DNA from: Streptomyces sp. A0642
GTDB lineage: Bacteria; Actinomycetota; Actinomycetes; Streptomycetales; Streptomycetaceae
Assembly (NCBI RefSeq): GCF_004795105.1
Contig: NZ_SSBL01000004.1
Span: 408,590 to 472,589 of the forward strand
DNA: 64,000 bases
Direction of reading: 5' to 3'
A program made the translations under genes and the position numbers. Shown here piece by piece: positions 55,309 to 64,000 of this stretch. The notes under the pieces are model-generated. The model saw only the letters and a list, made by a program, of their open reading frames with translations, searched no databases and was not told the origin of the DNA. Every line of letters starts with the position of its first letter. The stretch's first letter is position 1.

Positions 55309-55926
55309 TCAGCCCGCCCGGTTGCGCCGGCGGGCGAGCTCGTCGGCCGGGTTGTTGCCGATCAACGTCTCGCCGGTGTCCACACGCTCCCCGTGCAACT
55401 GGGACAGCGCGGCGTCCACATCCCGCCACACCACGCCGACGGCGATGCCGAAGACTCCCTGGCCCCCTTGGAGCAGCTCGACGACCTCAGCGGGCGAGGA
55501 GCACTCGTACACGGTCGCCCCGTCGCTCATCAGCGTCATGCGCCCGAGGTCCTGGAAGCCGCGGGCTCTCAGGTGCTGCACCGTGGTGCGGATGTTCTGA
55601 AGGGCCACCCCGGTGTCGAGGAAACGCTTCACGATCTTCAGCAGGACGACGTCCCGGAAGCTGTAGAGCCGCTGTGTGCCCGACCCGTAGGCCGGGCGGA
55701 CACTCGGCTCCACCAGGCCCGTGCGGGCCCAGTAGTCGAGCTGCCGGTAGGTGATCCCCGCCGCCGCGCATGCCGTCGGCCCGCGGTACCCGATCTCGTC
55801 GGCCGATGTCACGCCGTCCCCCGCCACCGCATCCGGCGCAACCGGTTGCCTGATGGTGTGGTCGGCTGTACTCCCCTGCTGCGGATACGGCCCGCCCACT
55901 GCCGTACCGTCGCCGCTGCTTCTCAC
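55309..55926 (-). CDS. MerR family transcriptional regulator
   Basis: 205 residues from GTG 55926 (VRSSGDGTAVGGPYPQQGST). A disordered N-terminus leads to a MerR winged helix: YRGPTACAAAGITYRQLDYW, then LVEPSVRPAYGSGTQRLYSF and LKIVKRFLDTGVALQNIRTT. A C-terminal domain follows (YECSSPAEVVELLQGGQGVF). It belongs to the conserved actinobacterial block around ftsR and garA; in mycobacteria the equivalent is an Rv1828-type regulator. Its target is unknown. Confidence 0.85.
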   Translation of the reverse strand: MRSSGDGTAVGGPYPQQGSTADHTIRQPVAPDAVAGDGVTSADEIGYRGPTACAAAGITYRQLDYWARTGLVEPSVRPAYGSGTQRLYSFRDVVLLKIVKRFLDTGVALQNIRTTVQHLRARGFQDLGRMTLMSDGATVYECSSPAEVVELLQGGQGVFGIAVGVVWRDVDAALSQLHGERVDTGETLIGNNPADELARRRNRAG

Positions 55927-56093
55927 GCCGACCTCCGTCCTTGACCTGCCCACTCGAAGGTAGGCAGTCGCCCGGGGTGCGTCAACGATCGCCACACTCG
56001 GCACGCCGAGTGATAATCACCCTGAGGGTGGTTTCCCGTGACTCACTACCGGGAAGGGCTTGTCGGATGCGCCGGCCGTGCCCCTCGGGGACG

Positions 56094-56567
56094 TCACTGA
56101 CTGTTCGTGCCGAAGTCCTCCGGTGAGATCTGGTCGAGGAACTCGCGGAACTTCTCCACCTCGTCCTCCTGCTCATCGGGGATCGCGATTCCCGCGTCGT
56201 CGAGCACCCCGTCACTGCCGTAGATCGGCGTGCCGGTGCGCAGGGCGAGCGCTATGGCGTCGGAAGGCCGCGCACTCACTTCGACCCCGCTGGCGAAGAC
56301 CAGCTCCGCGTAGAAGACCCCTTCGCGCAGATCCGTGATCCGGACCTCAGTGAGCTCCTGGCCCACGGCCTCGAGCACATCCTTGAAGAGATCATGGGTC
56401 AGCGGCCTGGCCGGAGCCATGCCCTGCTGAGCGAAGGCGATCGCGGTCGCCTCACCAGGACCGATCCAAATGGGGAGGTACCGGTCGCCTCCCACTTCAC
56501 GCAGGAGCACGATCGGCTGGTTGGAGGGCATTTCCACCCGGACACCCACTACGTCGAGCTCGTTCAC
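56094..56567 (-). CDS. bifunctional nuclease (BFN) family protein
   Basis: 157 residues. MNELDVVGVRVEMPSNQPIV, LPIWIGPGEATAIAFAQQG and VSARPSDAIALALRTGTPIY identify the DUF151/BFN family, with nuclease activity shown for plant and Thermotoga relatives. The C-terminus is acidic. Located in the conserved order MerR - BFN - FtsR - FHA. Role in actinobacteria not known. Confidence 0.88.
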   Translation of the reverse strand: MNELDVVGVRVEMPSNQPIVLLREVGGDRYLPIWIGPGEATAIAFAQQGMAPARPLTHDLFKDVLEAVGQELTEVRITDLREGVFYAELVFASGVEVSARPSDAIALALRTGTPIYGSDGVLDDAGIAIPDEQEDEVEKFREFLDQISPEDFGTNSQ

Positions 56568-56620
56568 ACAGCAACCCTAGGACGTGCTCGGCAGGTTTGG
56601 GTAGTCGGGCCCCGCCGGGA

Positions 56621-57364
56621 TCAGTGCAGACGGATCTGCAGAGCGGTCTGGACGAGCGCCGCGTGCAGCCGTACGGACAGCTCGGCGAGCTCCTTCGCCG
56701 TGGCCTCCGCATGGGCTCTGGTCTGCGGATTCCGGTGCCGCCGCAAGGGTGCGACGACCTGCTCGATCAGTCCGGCCTCCCGGTCGGCGGCCGCTCGCAT
56801 CGCGCGCAGATGGCGCGGTTCCAGACCGAATCGCCCCAGATCCGCCACAAGCCTGGCGATGGTGACGGTCTCGGCGTCGTAACCGCCTCCCGCCGACGGC
56901 GCCACCAGACCGTACGACTCCCAGGCGTCGAGGTCGCTCTCGGTCACCTCGGCGGCAGCGAGGAGCTCGGCACGGCCGATACGGGCGGCGGTGGGCCGCC
57001 CGGTCCCCCCGGTCCAGCCGCCGTCGGCCGGCTCCGGCTCGCCGCCCGCGGCCGGCAGGTTCGGCTGCTCCCCGCGGGCGAGGGCGTCCAGGTGCTCCCG
57101 GATGACCTTCAGCGGCAGATAGTGGTCCCGCTGCATCCGCAGCACCTGAGCCAGCCGCTCGACGTCCTCGGGACGGAACTTCCGGTAGCCGGAAGGCGTC
57201 CGCTGCGGCTCGACGAGCCCCTCGGCCTCCAGGAAGCGGATCTTGGAGATCGTGACTTCGGGGAACTCGTCCCGCAACTGCAGGAGCACCGTGCCGATGC
57301 TCATCGGGCGGTCGTCGGCGGTGGCGGTGCCGTGGCCGGCACCGCCCGTCGGTGTTCTCAGCAT
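56621..57364 (-). CDS. ftsR: MerR family regulator FtsR
   Basis: 247 residues. MerR HTH near residues 22-85: SIGTVLLQLRDEFPEVTISK, KIRFLEAEGLVEPQRTPSGY, RKFRPEDVERLAQVLRMQRD. A C-terminal effector-like domain follows a Gly/Pro linker (YDAETVTIARLVADLGRFGL). The partner order with FHA protein and BFN is that of actinobacterial FtsR, an activator of ftsZ in Corynebacterium. Ends 16 bp after the FHA gene. Confidence 0.85.
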   Translation of the reverse strand: MLRTPTGGAGHGTATADDRPMSIGTVLLQLRDEFPEVTISKIRFLEAEGLVEPQRTPSGYRKFRPEDVERLAQVLRMQRDHYLPLKVIREHLDALARGEQPNLPAAGGEPEPADGGWTGGTGRPTAARIGRAELLAAAEVTESDLDAWESYGLVAPSAGGGYDAETVTIARLVADLGRFGLEPRHLRAMRAAADREAGLIEQVVAPLRRHRNPQTRAHAEATAKELAELSVRLHAALVQTALQIRLH

Positions 57365-57380
57365 GGACCTTCCTGACAGG

Positions 57381-58169
57381 TCAGATGCCGCGCTGGCTCG
57401 CGTAGAAGACCAGCCGGTACTTGCCGATCTGCACTTCGTCGCCGTTGGACAGCGCGACGGAGTCGATGCGCTCACGGTTGACGTAGGTGCCGTTGAGGCT
57501 GCCGACATCCCCCACGGTGAAGCTGCCGTCGGGGCTCCGGCGGAACTCCACGTGGCGACGCGAAACCGTCACGTCGTCGAGGAAGATGTCACTCTGCGGG
57601 TGGCGGCCGGCCGTGGTCAGCTCGCTGTCCAGGAGGAAGCGGCTGCCCGAGTTCGGCCCCCTTCGCACCACCAGGAGCGCCGAACCGAGCGGCAGGGCGT
57701 CCACGGCGGCCTGCGCCTCGGGCGAGAGCGACGGCACGGACGTCTGTCCGGTCGCCTCCGCCTCGTAGGCCTCCAGGCCCGAGATGGAGATGGTCGACGT
57801 CGTCTCCGAAGCCCGCTCGGGAACGCCGCCCCGCAGCGGAGCACCACAGTTGGAGCAGAAACGGCTGGCCTCGGCGTTGCGGTGCCCGCACCTCGTACAG
57901 ACCGGCATGGACGAAGCCTCCTGCCTCGGGGCGAACCCTCCACCCGTACCTGAGGTCGACGGGTCTCCGAAACCTATGCGGCCGGGACCGGCAGGGTCAA
58001 CAGACGACGCGCCGGAACCACCCGAATTGTCACCCTCCAGACCTGTCACCTGATCGCGGAAGAGGGGGCGCTCGCCACCCTGTTCCTCGGTCTGGCCATG
58101 ACGCGGCGCGCGATGGCGTGCGGCTTCATCGCGAGCGCTCTTGCCGAACAACTTCCCAAACAACTTCAC
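57381..58169 (-). CDS. garA: zinc-ribbon/FHA domain protein (GarA/OdhI-like)
   Basis: 262 residues. Zinc ribbon CTRCGHRNAEASRFCSNCG at 91-109, a Ser/Thr-kinase phospho-motif SETTST at 121-126, and an FHA domain 165-255 with GRH (188-190), SRRH (203-206) and SLNGTYVNRE. GarA/OdhI proteins in relatives inhibit 2-oxoglutarate dehydrogenase unless phosphorylated at ETTS by PknB/PknG-type kinases. The N-terminal 85 residues are an extension not present in the mycobacterial form. Followed by ftsR. Confidence 0.86.
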   Translation of the reverse strand: MKLFGKLFGKSARDEAARHRAPRHGQTEEQGGERPLFRDQVTGLEGDNSGGSGASSVDPAGPGRIGFGDPSTSGTGGGFAPRQEASSMPVCTRCGHRNAEASRFCSNCGAPLRGGVPERASETTSTISISGLEAYEAEATGQTSVPSLSPEAQAAVDALPLGSALLVVRRGPNSGSRFLLDSELTTAGRHPQSDIFLDDVTVSRRHVEFRRSPDGSFTVGDVGSLNGTYVNRERIDSVALSNGDEVQIGKYRLVFYASQRGI

Positions 58170-58359
58170 GGGCGATTCCCCTTGACCGAAACAGACCCGC
58201 CCGTGGGGCAGGACGAACCCTGAATGAACACACCTGCCGACCCGGACATCTTCACAACGTCCGTATCCACTCGACAGTTTCCACCACGCACCGCCATTAC
58301 GATGCGGCGACCCCCCGCAACCTCGTGCCCGTGTCCTGCGACGTCCACGCGTCCCGGGT

Positions 58360-59151
58360 TCACTGGGCCGACGACCGAGAGTAGTCAGGCCGCTCCGCCG
58401 GTCGCAAGGCGTCGACGACGATGTCGTCGGACTGCGCCACGTGCACCGTGGCCTGCTCCTTCTCCAGCGTCTGCACGACCCCGCCGGGGATGTTCAGCGC
58501 CGGTTCGAGATCCTGCGGCTTGCCGATGACCTTGAAGACGTACGGAGCGGAGATCTTGCGGTCGTCGACCTTGACGGCGCCCCCGTCCCCGGAGAAGTAC
58601 GTATTGGCCACCACGCGCACGCCGTTGACCTCGATCGCCTCGGCGCCCGCGGCCCGGAGCTCCTGAAGGGCGTCGAGCAGCATGTCGGCCTGCACCGCGC
58701 CACCGGGATCGTTGATCGTGAGAGTGATCCCGGGGCCGTGCACCGCCACCGTACCCGCGAGGATGCCCAGTTGGCGCTCCTTCTCCACCGTCTGCTTCCG
58801 CGCCTCTTCCGCCTGGTCGGAACTGTTCTCCAGTTCCGTGCGCTGGTCGACGAGACGCTGCTTCTCGTCCTCCAGCCGCTGCGTACGGTCGTCCACCTCG
58901 TCGAGGATGCGGACGAGGTCCTCCTGGCGGGCGCCGCGCAGGGCGCTGTTGTCACTGTTCGACCGCACCTGGATGGCGAGCCCCAGGCCGAGGACGAACA
59001 GCAGGACCGCGACGATGAGTTGGGCGCGGGTGACCCGGGGCGGCCAGATTCCGGCCATCAGCCGCTGGCGCCCTGTCACCTCCTGGGAGGCTGCCTGCTC
59101 GCCGGACTCGGCGCGGTCGCCGCGGTCGCCGCGGAATGCGTCGTTGCTCAT
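58360..59151 (-). CDS. DUF881 family membrane-anchored protein, copy 2
   Basis: 263 residues. Cytoplasmic start, one transmembrane helix near 45-62 (LIVAVLLFVLGLGLAIQVRS), a coiled coil (VDDRTQRLEDEKQRLVDQRT; ENSSDQAEEARKQ) and the DUF881 fold (VAVHGPGITLTINDPGGAVQ; LRAAGAEAIEVNGVRVVANT). Related to the YlxW/YlxX proteins next to division genes. Forms a set with the small basic protein and a second DUF881 gene; cell-envelope or division function inferred. Confidence 0.85.
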   Translation of the reverse strand: MSNDAFRGDRGDRAESGEQAASQEVTGRQRLMAGIWPPRVTRAQLIVAVLLFVLGLGLAIQVRSNSDNSALRGARQEDLVRILDEVDDRTQRLEDEKQRLVDQRTELENSSDQAEEARKQTVEKERQLGILAGTVAVHGPGITLTINDPGGAVQADMLLDALQELRAAGAEAIEVNGVRVVANTYFSGDGGAVKVDDRKISAPYVFKVIGKPQDLEPALNIPGGVVQTLEKEQATVHVAQSDDIVVDALRPAERPDYSRSSAQ

Positions 59152-59156
59152 CGGCG

Positions 59157-59489
59157 TCAGGCCCGGAAGATGTGACGGCGGATCGCGGCGGCGTTGGAGA
59201 AGATCCGGATGCCGAGGACGACGACCACGCCGGTGGAGAGCTGCGCTCCCACGCCCAGCTTGTCGCCCAGGAAGACGATCAGGGCGGCGACGACCACGTT
59301 CGAGAGGAACGAGACCACGAAGACCTTGTCGACGAAGATTCCGTCGAGCATGGCCCGCAGACCACCGAAGACGGCGTCCAGAGCGGCCACGACCGCGATC
59401 GGGAGGTAGGGCTCGACCACCGCCGGCACTTCGGGCCGGACCAACAGTCCGACCACGACTCCCACGACGAGGCCCAGTACGGCGATCAC
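59157..59489 (-). CDS. sbp: small basic protein Sbp (DUF1290)
   Basis: 110 residues from GTG 59489, overlapping the upstream DUF881 gene by 4 bp. Three hydrophobic segments: MIAVLGLVVGVVVGLLVRP, LPIAVVAALDAVFGGLRAML, VVSFLSNVVVAALIVFLGDK; short basic end RRHIFRA. Matches Bacillus Sbp/YlxX-adjacent DUF1290 proteins, found sandwiched between DUF881 genes in Actinobacteria. Function unknown. Confidence 0.87.
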   Translation of the reverse strand: MIAVLGLVVGVVVGLLVRPEVPAVVEPYLPIAVVAALDAVFGGLRAMLDGIFVDKVFVVSFLSNVVVAALIVFLGDKLGVGAQLSTGVVVVLGIRIFSNAAAIRRHIFRA

Positions 59490-60412
59490 GATGTGCCCTT
59501 CCCTGTGTCTGCCGCACCACTGCCGGTGTCTGCGGCCTTATAAGGCTCTGCTGTCCGTACGATCAGGCTCGGGGCGGCCGGGAGGCTCACCTTCTCCTGG
59601 ACGGAGAGGCTGGTCCGGATGTCGAAGGTGTCCTTCAGCGCCTGCAGGTACTGGCCGTCGGCACTGTCCTGGAAGGCGGCGCCGAGTTTCTTCCCGTCCC
59701 CCACCGCGAGCACCGTGTACGGCGGCACCAGCGGCTTGTTGTCGACCAGTATGGCGTCGCCGGCGGCCCGGATCGCCGACAGGGCGGTCAACCGCTGTCC
59801 GTTGATGGCGATCGCTTCGGCGCCCGACTGCCACAGCCCGTTGACGACCCGTTGCATGTCCCGGTCGCGGACCCGCCCGGTGTCGGAGAACCCGGTGCTC
59901 TCCCGGGGCCCGCCACCGCCCTGGTCGGTGTCCTTCGCATCGTCGACGACGAGCTTCACCCCTGGACCCTGCACAGGTGTCGCCCCGGACAGCAGTGCCA
60001 CCAGTTCGGCCTGGTCACCGCCGTGCTTCTCCAGGGCCTTGCGCTGGCGCCGGCCCACGTCGTCGCGGATCTCCTCCACCTGCGCCTCGAGGGTGTCGGC
60101 CGTCGAGGTCTCCGCGTCGATCCGGTCGATGAGCTCTTCGCGTTCCTTGGCCAGGACGGGCGCGGCCACCCGCGCCTGAGCGGCACCGAGCGTCACCACG
60201 AGCGCTGCCAGCACCAGGCACGCGGCGAAGCCGAGCTTCGCCTTGAGGGTCCGGGGCGTCCCGGCACGACCGTCGGCTGCCCGACGCGCCGACGCCTCGG
60301 CATACCCGTCGTCCAGGCTGTGGTCCATCACATTGGTCAGCAGCGACATGGACGCGTCGGGGCGCGGGGGCGGTGTGGCGCTCGTACGCCGATCGGGGGG
60401 CTGCTGCGGCAT
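59486..60412 (-). CDS. DUF881 family membrane-anchored protein, copy 1
   Basis: 308 residues from ATG 60412. One transmembrane helix around residues 65-83 (AACLVLAALVVTLGAAQARV), a coiled coil (TADTLEAQVEEIRDDVGRRQ), then DUF881 (GPGVKLVVDDAKDTDQGGGG; SGAEAIAINGQRLTALSAIR). Paralogous to copy 2 but with a longer cytoplasmic tail. A hairpin that ends the preceding manC-like transcript lies upstream. Confidence 0.85.
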   Translation of the reverse strand: MPQQPPDRRTSATPPPRPDASMSLLTNVMDHSLDDGYAEASARRAADGRAGTPRTLKAKLGFAACLVLAALVVTLGAAQARVAAPVLAKEREELIDRIDAETSTADTLEAQVEEIRDDVGRRQRKALEKHGGDQAELVALLSGATPVQGPGVKLVVDDAKDTDQGGGGPRESTGFSDTGRVRDRDMQRVVNGLWQSGAEAIAINGQRLTALSAIRAAGDAILVDNKPLVPPYTVLAVGDGKKLGAAFQDSADGQYLQALKDTFDIRTSLSVQEKVSLPAAPSLIVRTAEPYKAADTGSGAADTGKGTS

Positions 60413-60517
60413 GCCGCACATCGTCGCATGTCGCGGCGGCTACCGCCGAATGGCCCCACCGTTGCGCCGGAAGCGGCCCGGCGGCTCCCTCAGCCGCACC
60501 GCATCACAGGGGCAGGG

Positions 60518-60559
60518 CCGGATGCCGGGGCGGCGCCTTTCGACCGCCCCGGCATCCGG
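60518..60559 (-). terminator. terminator after the nucleotidyltransferase gene
   Basis: CCGGATGCCGGGGCGG (60518-60533) and its exact reverse complement (60544-60559) around a 10-nt loop, immediately beyond the stop at 60565. Separates the sugar-nucleotide/phospholipid transcript from the DUF881 operon. Confidence 0.8.
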
Positions 60560-60564
60560 TCACC

Positions 60565-63060
60565 TCACTGACCTGCGCTGTCGACGATGGCGGCCCATTC
60601 GTCCAGGAGCGCCTGGGCGGAGGCGTCGTCCGGTCCTTCCGCCCACAGGTGGGTCACCGCCTCGGCACGGTCCGGCAGCACCATCACCCATCGGCCGTCG
60701 GCCTCGACGACCCGTACACCGTCGGTCGTATCGACGTCGCGGTCGCCCGCGGCCTCGACCACACGACGCATCACCAGCCCCTTGACGGCCCACGGGGTCG
60801 CGAGGTCACGCCGCAGCACATGGGCGCGCGGGATGCGCGCGTCGATCTGGCTGAGCGTGAGCTGCGTCCTGGCCACCAGTCCGATGAGCCGCACGAAGGC
60901 GGCGGCGCCGTCGAAGACGCTGCTGAACTCGGGAACGATGAACCCGCCGCGTCCGTCTCCACCGAAGATGGTGCCTTCTTCTCGTCCCACCCGGGTCAGG
61001 TCGTCGGGCGACGTCATCGTCCACTCGACCTGGGTGCCGTGGTACGCGGCCACCTGCTCGGCCACGCGCGTGGTCGTGACGGGCAGCGCCACCCGTCCGC
61101 TGCGGCGTTCCGCCGCGACGAGGTCGAGCATGACCAGCAGGGCACGGTCGTCCTCCACGATCCTGCCCCGCTCGTCGACGAGGGAGAGCCGTTCACCGAC
61201 CGGGTCGAAGCGAACGCCGAACGCGGCCCTCGCCGAGGAGACGATCTCCCCGAGCCGGACCAGTCCGGACCGCCGCGTCTCCGCCGACTCGGTGGGCCGG
61301 GACTCGTCGAGGCCGGGGTTGATGGTCAGCGCATCGACACCGAGCCGTCCCAGCAGGCTGGGGAGCACAAGCCCCGCGCTGCCGTTGGACGCGTCGACGA
61401 CCACCTTGAGCCCGGCGTCGGCGATCCCGACCGTGTCCACGTTCCGCAGCAGGGATCCCGTGTACGAGTCGAACACGCTGGACGGGAAGTGGAGGTCGCC
61501 GATCTCGCCCGGGAACGCGCGGCGGTACTCCTGCCTGGCGTAGACCCGGTCCAGTTTGCGCTGCTGCGCCTGGGAGAGGTCCGCTCCACGCTCGTCGAAG
61601 AACATGATGTCGACGGAGTCGGGGACACCCGGCGAGGTGCGGATCATGATGCCGCCGGCGCTGCCCCGCGCCGTCTGCTGGCGGGCCACGGGCAGCGGTA
61701 CGTTCTCGAGGTCACGGACGTCGATGGCACTGGCCTGCAGGGCCGAGATCACCGCCCGCTTGAGCGCCCGCGCGCCACGGGAGTGGTCACGCGCCGTGGT
61801 GACGGTCGAGCCCTTCTTCAACGTCGTCGCGTAGGCCCCGGCGAGTCTGACCGCCAGTTCCGGCGTGATCTCGACGTTCAGAATTCCCGAGACCCCGCGT
61901 GCGCCGAAGAGGTGGGCCTGTCCGCGCGACTCCCAGATCACCGAGGTGTTGACGAACGCGCCGGCCTCGATGGTCTTGAAGGGGTAGACGCGGACGTTGC
62001 CCTGAATGATCGATTCCTCGCCGACGAGGCATTCGTCGCCGATGACCGCCCCGTCCTCGATCCGGGCGGCACGCATGATGTCGGTGTTCTTGCCGATCAC
62101 GCAGCCTCGAAGGTTGCTGTGATCACCGATGTACACGTTGTCGTGGACCACGGCCTTGTGGAGGAAGGCGCCGCTCTTCACGACGACGTTCGACCCGATG
62201 ACCGTGTCCTCCCGGATCTCCACGCCGGCCTCGATCTTGGCGTAGTCACCGATGTACAGCGGGCCCCGGAGTACCGCGTCGGGGTGCACTTCGGCCCCTT
62301 CGGCCACCCAGACACCGGGGGAGATCTCGAAGCCGTCGATCTCGACGTCGACCTTGCGTTCGAGCACGTCCGCCTGGGCCTTCACATAGCTCTCGTGGGT
62401 GCCCACGTCTTCCCAGTAGCCCTCGGCGACATAGCCGTAGATGGGCTTGCCTTCCTTCATGAGCTGCGGGAAGACATCGCCGGACCAGTCCACGGAGACG
62501 TCGGCCTCAACGTAGTTGAAGACCTCGGGCTCCATGACGTAGATGCCCGTGTTCACGGTGTCCGAGAAGACCTGGCCCCAGGTGGGCTTCTCCAGGAACC
62601 GTTCGACCTGGCCCGCCTCGTCCACGATGGTGATGCCGAATTCCAGGGGGTTCGGCACACGAGTGAGACAGACCGTGACCAGTCCGCCCTTTTCCTTGTG
62701 GAAGGCGATGAGGTCGGTGAGGTCGAAGTCGGTGAGCGCGTCACCGGAAATGACGAGGAAGGTGTCGTCCTTCAATGCCTCTTCGGCATTTTTCACACTG
62801 CCCGCTGTACCGAGCGGTTTCTCCTCGTTCGCATAGCTGAGCTCCATCCCGAGCTCTTCGCCGTCCCCGAAGTAGTTCTTCACGAGCGAGGCAAGGAACT
62901 GGACGGTCACCACCGTCTCGTTGAGTCCATGACGTTTGAGCAGGCGAAGCACGTGCTCCATGATCGGCCGATTGGCTACGGGAAGGAGAGGCTTGGGCAT
63001 GCTTGAGGTCATGGGGCGAAGGCGAGTGCCTTCACCACCTGCCATCACGACGGCCTTCAT
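60565..63060 (-). CDS. mannose-1-phosphate guanylyltransferase / phosphomannomutase-like fusion
   Basis: 831 residues. N-terminal nucleotidyltransferase 1-235 ([32 protein letters not shown]), left-handed beta-helix repeats about 250-365 ([20 protein letters not shown]), and a phosphohexomutase-like part about 385-831. In the latter the usual TASHNP serine loop reads [13 protein letters not shown] and the DGDxDR metal loop reads FDPVGERLS, so mutase activity is doubtful. Makes GDP-mannose (or a related sugar nucleotide) for envelope glycans; I recall one of the Streptomyces ManC proteins has this arrangement. Upstream of it is a phospholipid synthase. Confidence 0.85.
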   Translation of the reverse strand: MKAVVMAGGEGTRLRPMTSSMPKPLLPVANRPIMEHVLRLLKRHGLNETVVTVQFLASLVKNYFGDGEELGMELSYANEEKPLGTAGSVKNAEEALKDDTFLVISGDALTDFDLTDLIAFHKEKGGLVTVCLTRVPNPLEFGITIVDEAGQVERFLEKPTWGQVFSDTVNTGIYVMEPEVFNYVEADVSVDWSGDVFPQLMKEGKPIYGYVAEGYWEDVGTHESYVKAQADVLERKVDVEIDGFEISPGVWVAEGAEVHPDAVLRGPLYIGDYAKIEAGVEIREDTVIGSNVVVKSGAFLHKAVVHDNVYIGDHSNLRGCVIGKNTDIMRAARIEDGAVIGDECLVGEESIIQGNVRVYPFKTIEAGAFVNTSVIWESRGQAHLFGARGVSGILNVEITPELAVRLAGAYATTLKKGSTVTTARDHSRGARALKRAVISALQASAIDVRDLENVPLPVARQQTARGSAGGIMIRTSPGVPDSVDIMFFDERGADLSQAQQRKLDRVYARQEYRRAFPGEIGDLHFPSSVFDSYTGSLLRNVDTVGIADAGLKVVVDASNGSAGLVLPSLLGRLGVDALTINPGLDESRPTESAETRRSGLVRLGEIVSSARAAFGVRFDPVGERLSLVDERGRIVEDDRALLVMLDLVAAERRSGRVALPVTTTRVAEQVAAYHGTQVEWTMTSPDDLTRVGREEGTIFGGDGRGGFIVPEFSSVFDGAAAFVRLIGLVARTQLTLSQIDARIPRAHVLRRDLATPWAVKGLVMRRVVEAAGDRDVDTTDGVRVVEADGRWVMVLPDRAEAVTHLWAEGPDDASAQALLDEWAAIVDSAGQ

Positions 63061-63170
63061 GTCGGAAACGTCCTCCTGTCAGACGACGGTCTAGCCGACT
63101 TCGCCCGCCGGAGCGACATACATGTCATCAACCGCGGGGCGGCCACGTCGCGCGCCCCGCTTCAACGAGC

Positions 63171-63779
63171 TCAATCGGCTACTGCGTCCGCCTTGACCAG
63201 CCGGCGGACCTGAACCACATAGAGGATTCCTGCCCACCAGTAGAGGGTTGTACCCCATCCTGCGAACGCCCATCCGAAAATAGTGGCCAGCGATGCCAGC
63301 CAACCACTTCCGTCGCTGAGCAGCAACAAGGGGAATGCGTACATCAGGTTGAACGTGGCCGCCTTCCCCAGGAAGTTCACCTGGGGCGGCGGATAGCCGT
63401 GACGGCGCAGGATTGCCACCATCACCAGAAGCATCAGTTCGCGGGCGAGGAGTGCGGCGGTGAGCCACAGCGGGAGGATCTCGCGCCAGGTCAGTCCCAC
63501 GAGGGTGGAAAGAATGTAGAGACGGTCGGCAGCCGGGTCAAGCAGCCGCCCGAGGCTGCTGATCTGGTTCCAGCGACGCGCGAGCTTACCGTCGAGGTAA
63601 TCACTCACGCCGCTGAACATCAGGACAAGCAGCGCCCAGCCATCGCTCTGGGGCCCGCCGAACTCGGGACGGAGAATCAGCCACAGGAAGACGGGCACGC
63701 CCACGAGGCGAGCCATGCTGAGGATGTTGGGGATGGTGAGTACCCGGTCCGTCTGAACGCGGGTCTCCTGGACCTCCAC
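63171..63779 (-). CDS. CDP-alcohol phosphatidyltransferase, probable cardiolipin synthase
   Basis: 202 residues from GTG 63779. CDP-alcohol signature DG-x2-AR-x8-G-x3-D-x3-D is visible in DYLDGKLARRWNQISSLGRL followed by LDPAADRL. Five or so membrane segments. In S. coelicolor the gene at this position, next to the guanylyltransferase, encodes the eukaryotic-type cardiolipin synthase (known to me from the literature), and this is the best assignment; phosphatidylglycerophosphate synthase is the alternative. Confidence 0.82.
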   Translation of the reverse strand: MEVQETRVQTDRVLTIPNILSMARLVGVPVFLWLILRPEFGGPQSDGWALLVLMFSGVSDYLDGKLARRWNQISSLGRLLDPAADRLYILSTLVGLTWREILPLWLTAALLARELMLLVMVAILRRHGYPPPQVNFLGKAATFNLMYAFPLLLLSDGSGWLASLATIFGWAFAGWGTTLYWWAGILYVVQVRRLVKADAVAD

Positions 63780-63884
63780 CCGGGGGCCTCCTGTGAGGAA
63801 CGTGCCAATGATGCCCCCTGACCCTACCCTCAGCCCCGGCCGGCAGGGACACAGGGGTGCCAGGGGCGGTGGGGGAACGCAGAA

Positions 63885-63913
63885 AAGCCCCGTGCCACAA
63901 GGGCACGGGGCTT
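63885..63913 (-). terminator. rRNA operon terminator
   Basis: On the minus strand AAGCCCCGTGCC pairs with GGCACGGGGCTT around a 5-nt loop and is followed by TTTTCTG. It sits just past the 5S rRNA 3' end. Confidence 0.9.
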
Positions 63914-63926
63914 AACTATCAAAAGG

Positions 63927-64000
63927 AGTTCGGCGGCGTCCTACTCTCCCACAGGGTCCCCCCTGCAGTACCATCGGCGCTGAAAGGCTTAGCTTCCGGG
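63927..64000 (-). rRNA. rrf: 5S rRNA (3' part only)
   Basis: The minus strand reads CCCGGAAGCTAAGCCTTTCA, GCGCCGATGGTACTGC, then GGGAGAGTAGGACGCCGCC, the conserved 3' half of bacterial 5S rRNA. The 5' part lies beyond the right edge, so 23S and 16S should follow there. The exact 3' end is estimated within a few bases. Confidence 0.93.

Overview
This is a high-GC actinobacterial chromosome segment, almost certainly Streptomyces. The evidence is a Streptomyces-type gas vesicle cluster with gvpY and gvpZ, a DUF5999 protein, the conserved block gcvP / PRC-barrel / dinB / MerR / BFN nuclease / ftsR / FHA / DUF881-sbp-DUF881 / mannose-1-phosphate guanylyltransferase / CDP-alcohol phosphatidyltransferase, pervasive 4-bp ATGA or GTGA gene overlaps, and third-position G/C bias. 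The right edge enters the 3' end of a 5S rRNA gene, so an rRNA operon lies just outside.

Layout: (1) 1-1228, a HipA-like kinase with a DUF3037 partner. (2) 1329-7059, a complete minus-strand gas vesicle operon, gvpO-A-F-G-Y-Z-J-L-S-K. (3) 7168-11724 and 16959-25116, a CoA-thioester pathway matching the mycobacterial/rhodococcal KstR2 regulon for steroid C/D-ring (HIP) degradation: echA20-ipdA-ipdB-ipdC, FadA6, IpdF and FadE30 homologues, three more acyl-CoA dehydrogenases (FadE31/32/33-like), an enoyl-CoA hydratase and two SDRs. The two divergent promoters of this set carry closely related 17-bp operators, which points to one TetR-type regulator. (4) 11762-16817, a block inserted in the middle of the pathway: a minus-strand operon with a 58-residue peptide, an unknown protein, two DUF6895-like paralogues and a serine beta-lactamase-like hydrolase, then an unrelated forward gene and a 42-bp tandem repeat derived from the thiolase 3' end. 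(5) 25130-38893, accessory metabolism and transport: a TetR/MFS pair, S9 peptidase, Rieske Tat-lipoprotein, an isochorismatase-fold protein that lacks its catalytic triad, LysR/EamA, MocR/PNPOx, two EamA exporters (one behind a polyproline leader peptide and hairpin) and a stand-alone Clp N-domain protein. (6) 39138-49547, small and surface genes: SRPBCC protein, a 220-bp MITE-like element with perfect 20-bp ends, a secreted anchored protein plus class F sortase, PadR, PhzF, CPBP protease, a solute-binding/VWA protein and a GCS2-type ligase. (7) 49881-64000, the conserved core: gcvP under a tandem glycine riboswitch, the division/metabolism regulator block, nucleotide-sugar and phospholipid synthesis, rRNA.

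The genes most likely to hold undescribed biology are the peptide/DUF6895 operon at 11762-15758, the polyproline leader attenuator at 36861-36952, the highly charged tails of GvpY and GvpZ, and the triad-less isochorismatase-fold protein. All assignments come from reading sequence and motifs; no database search was run.
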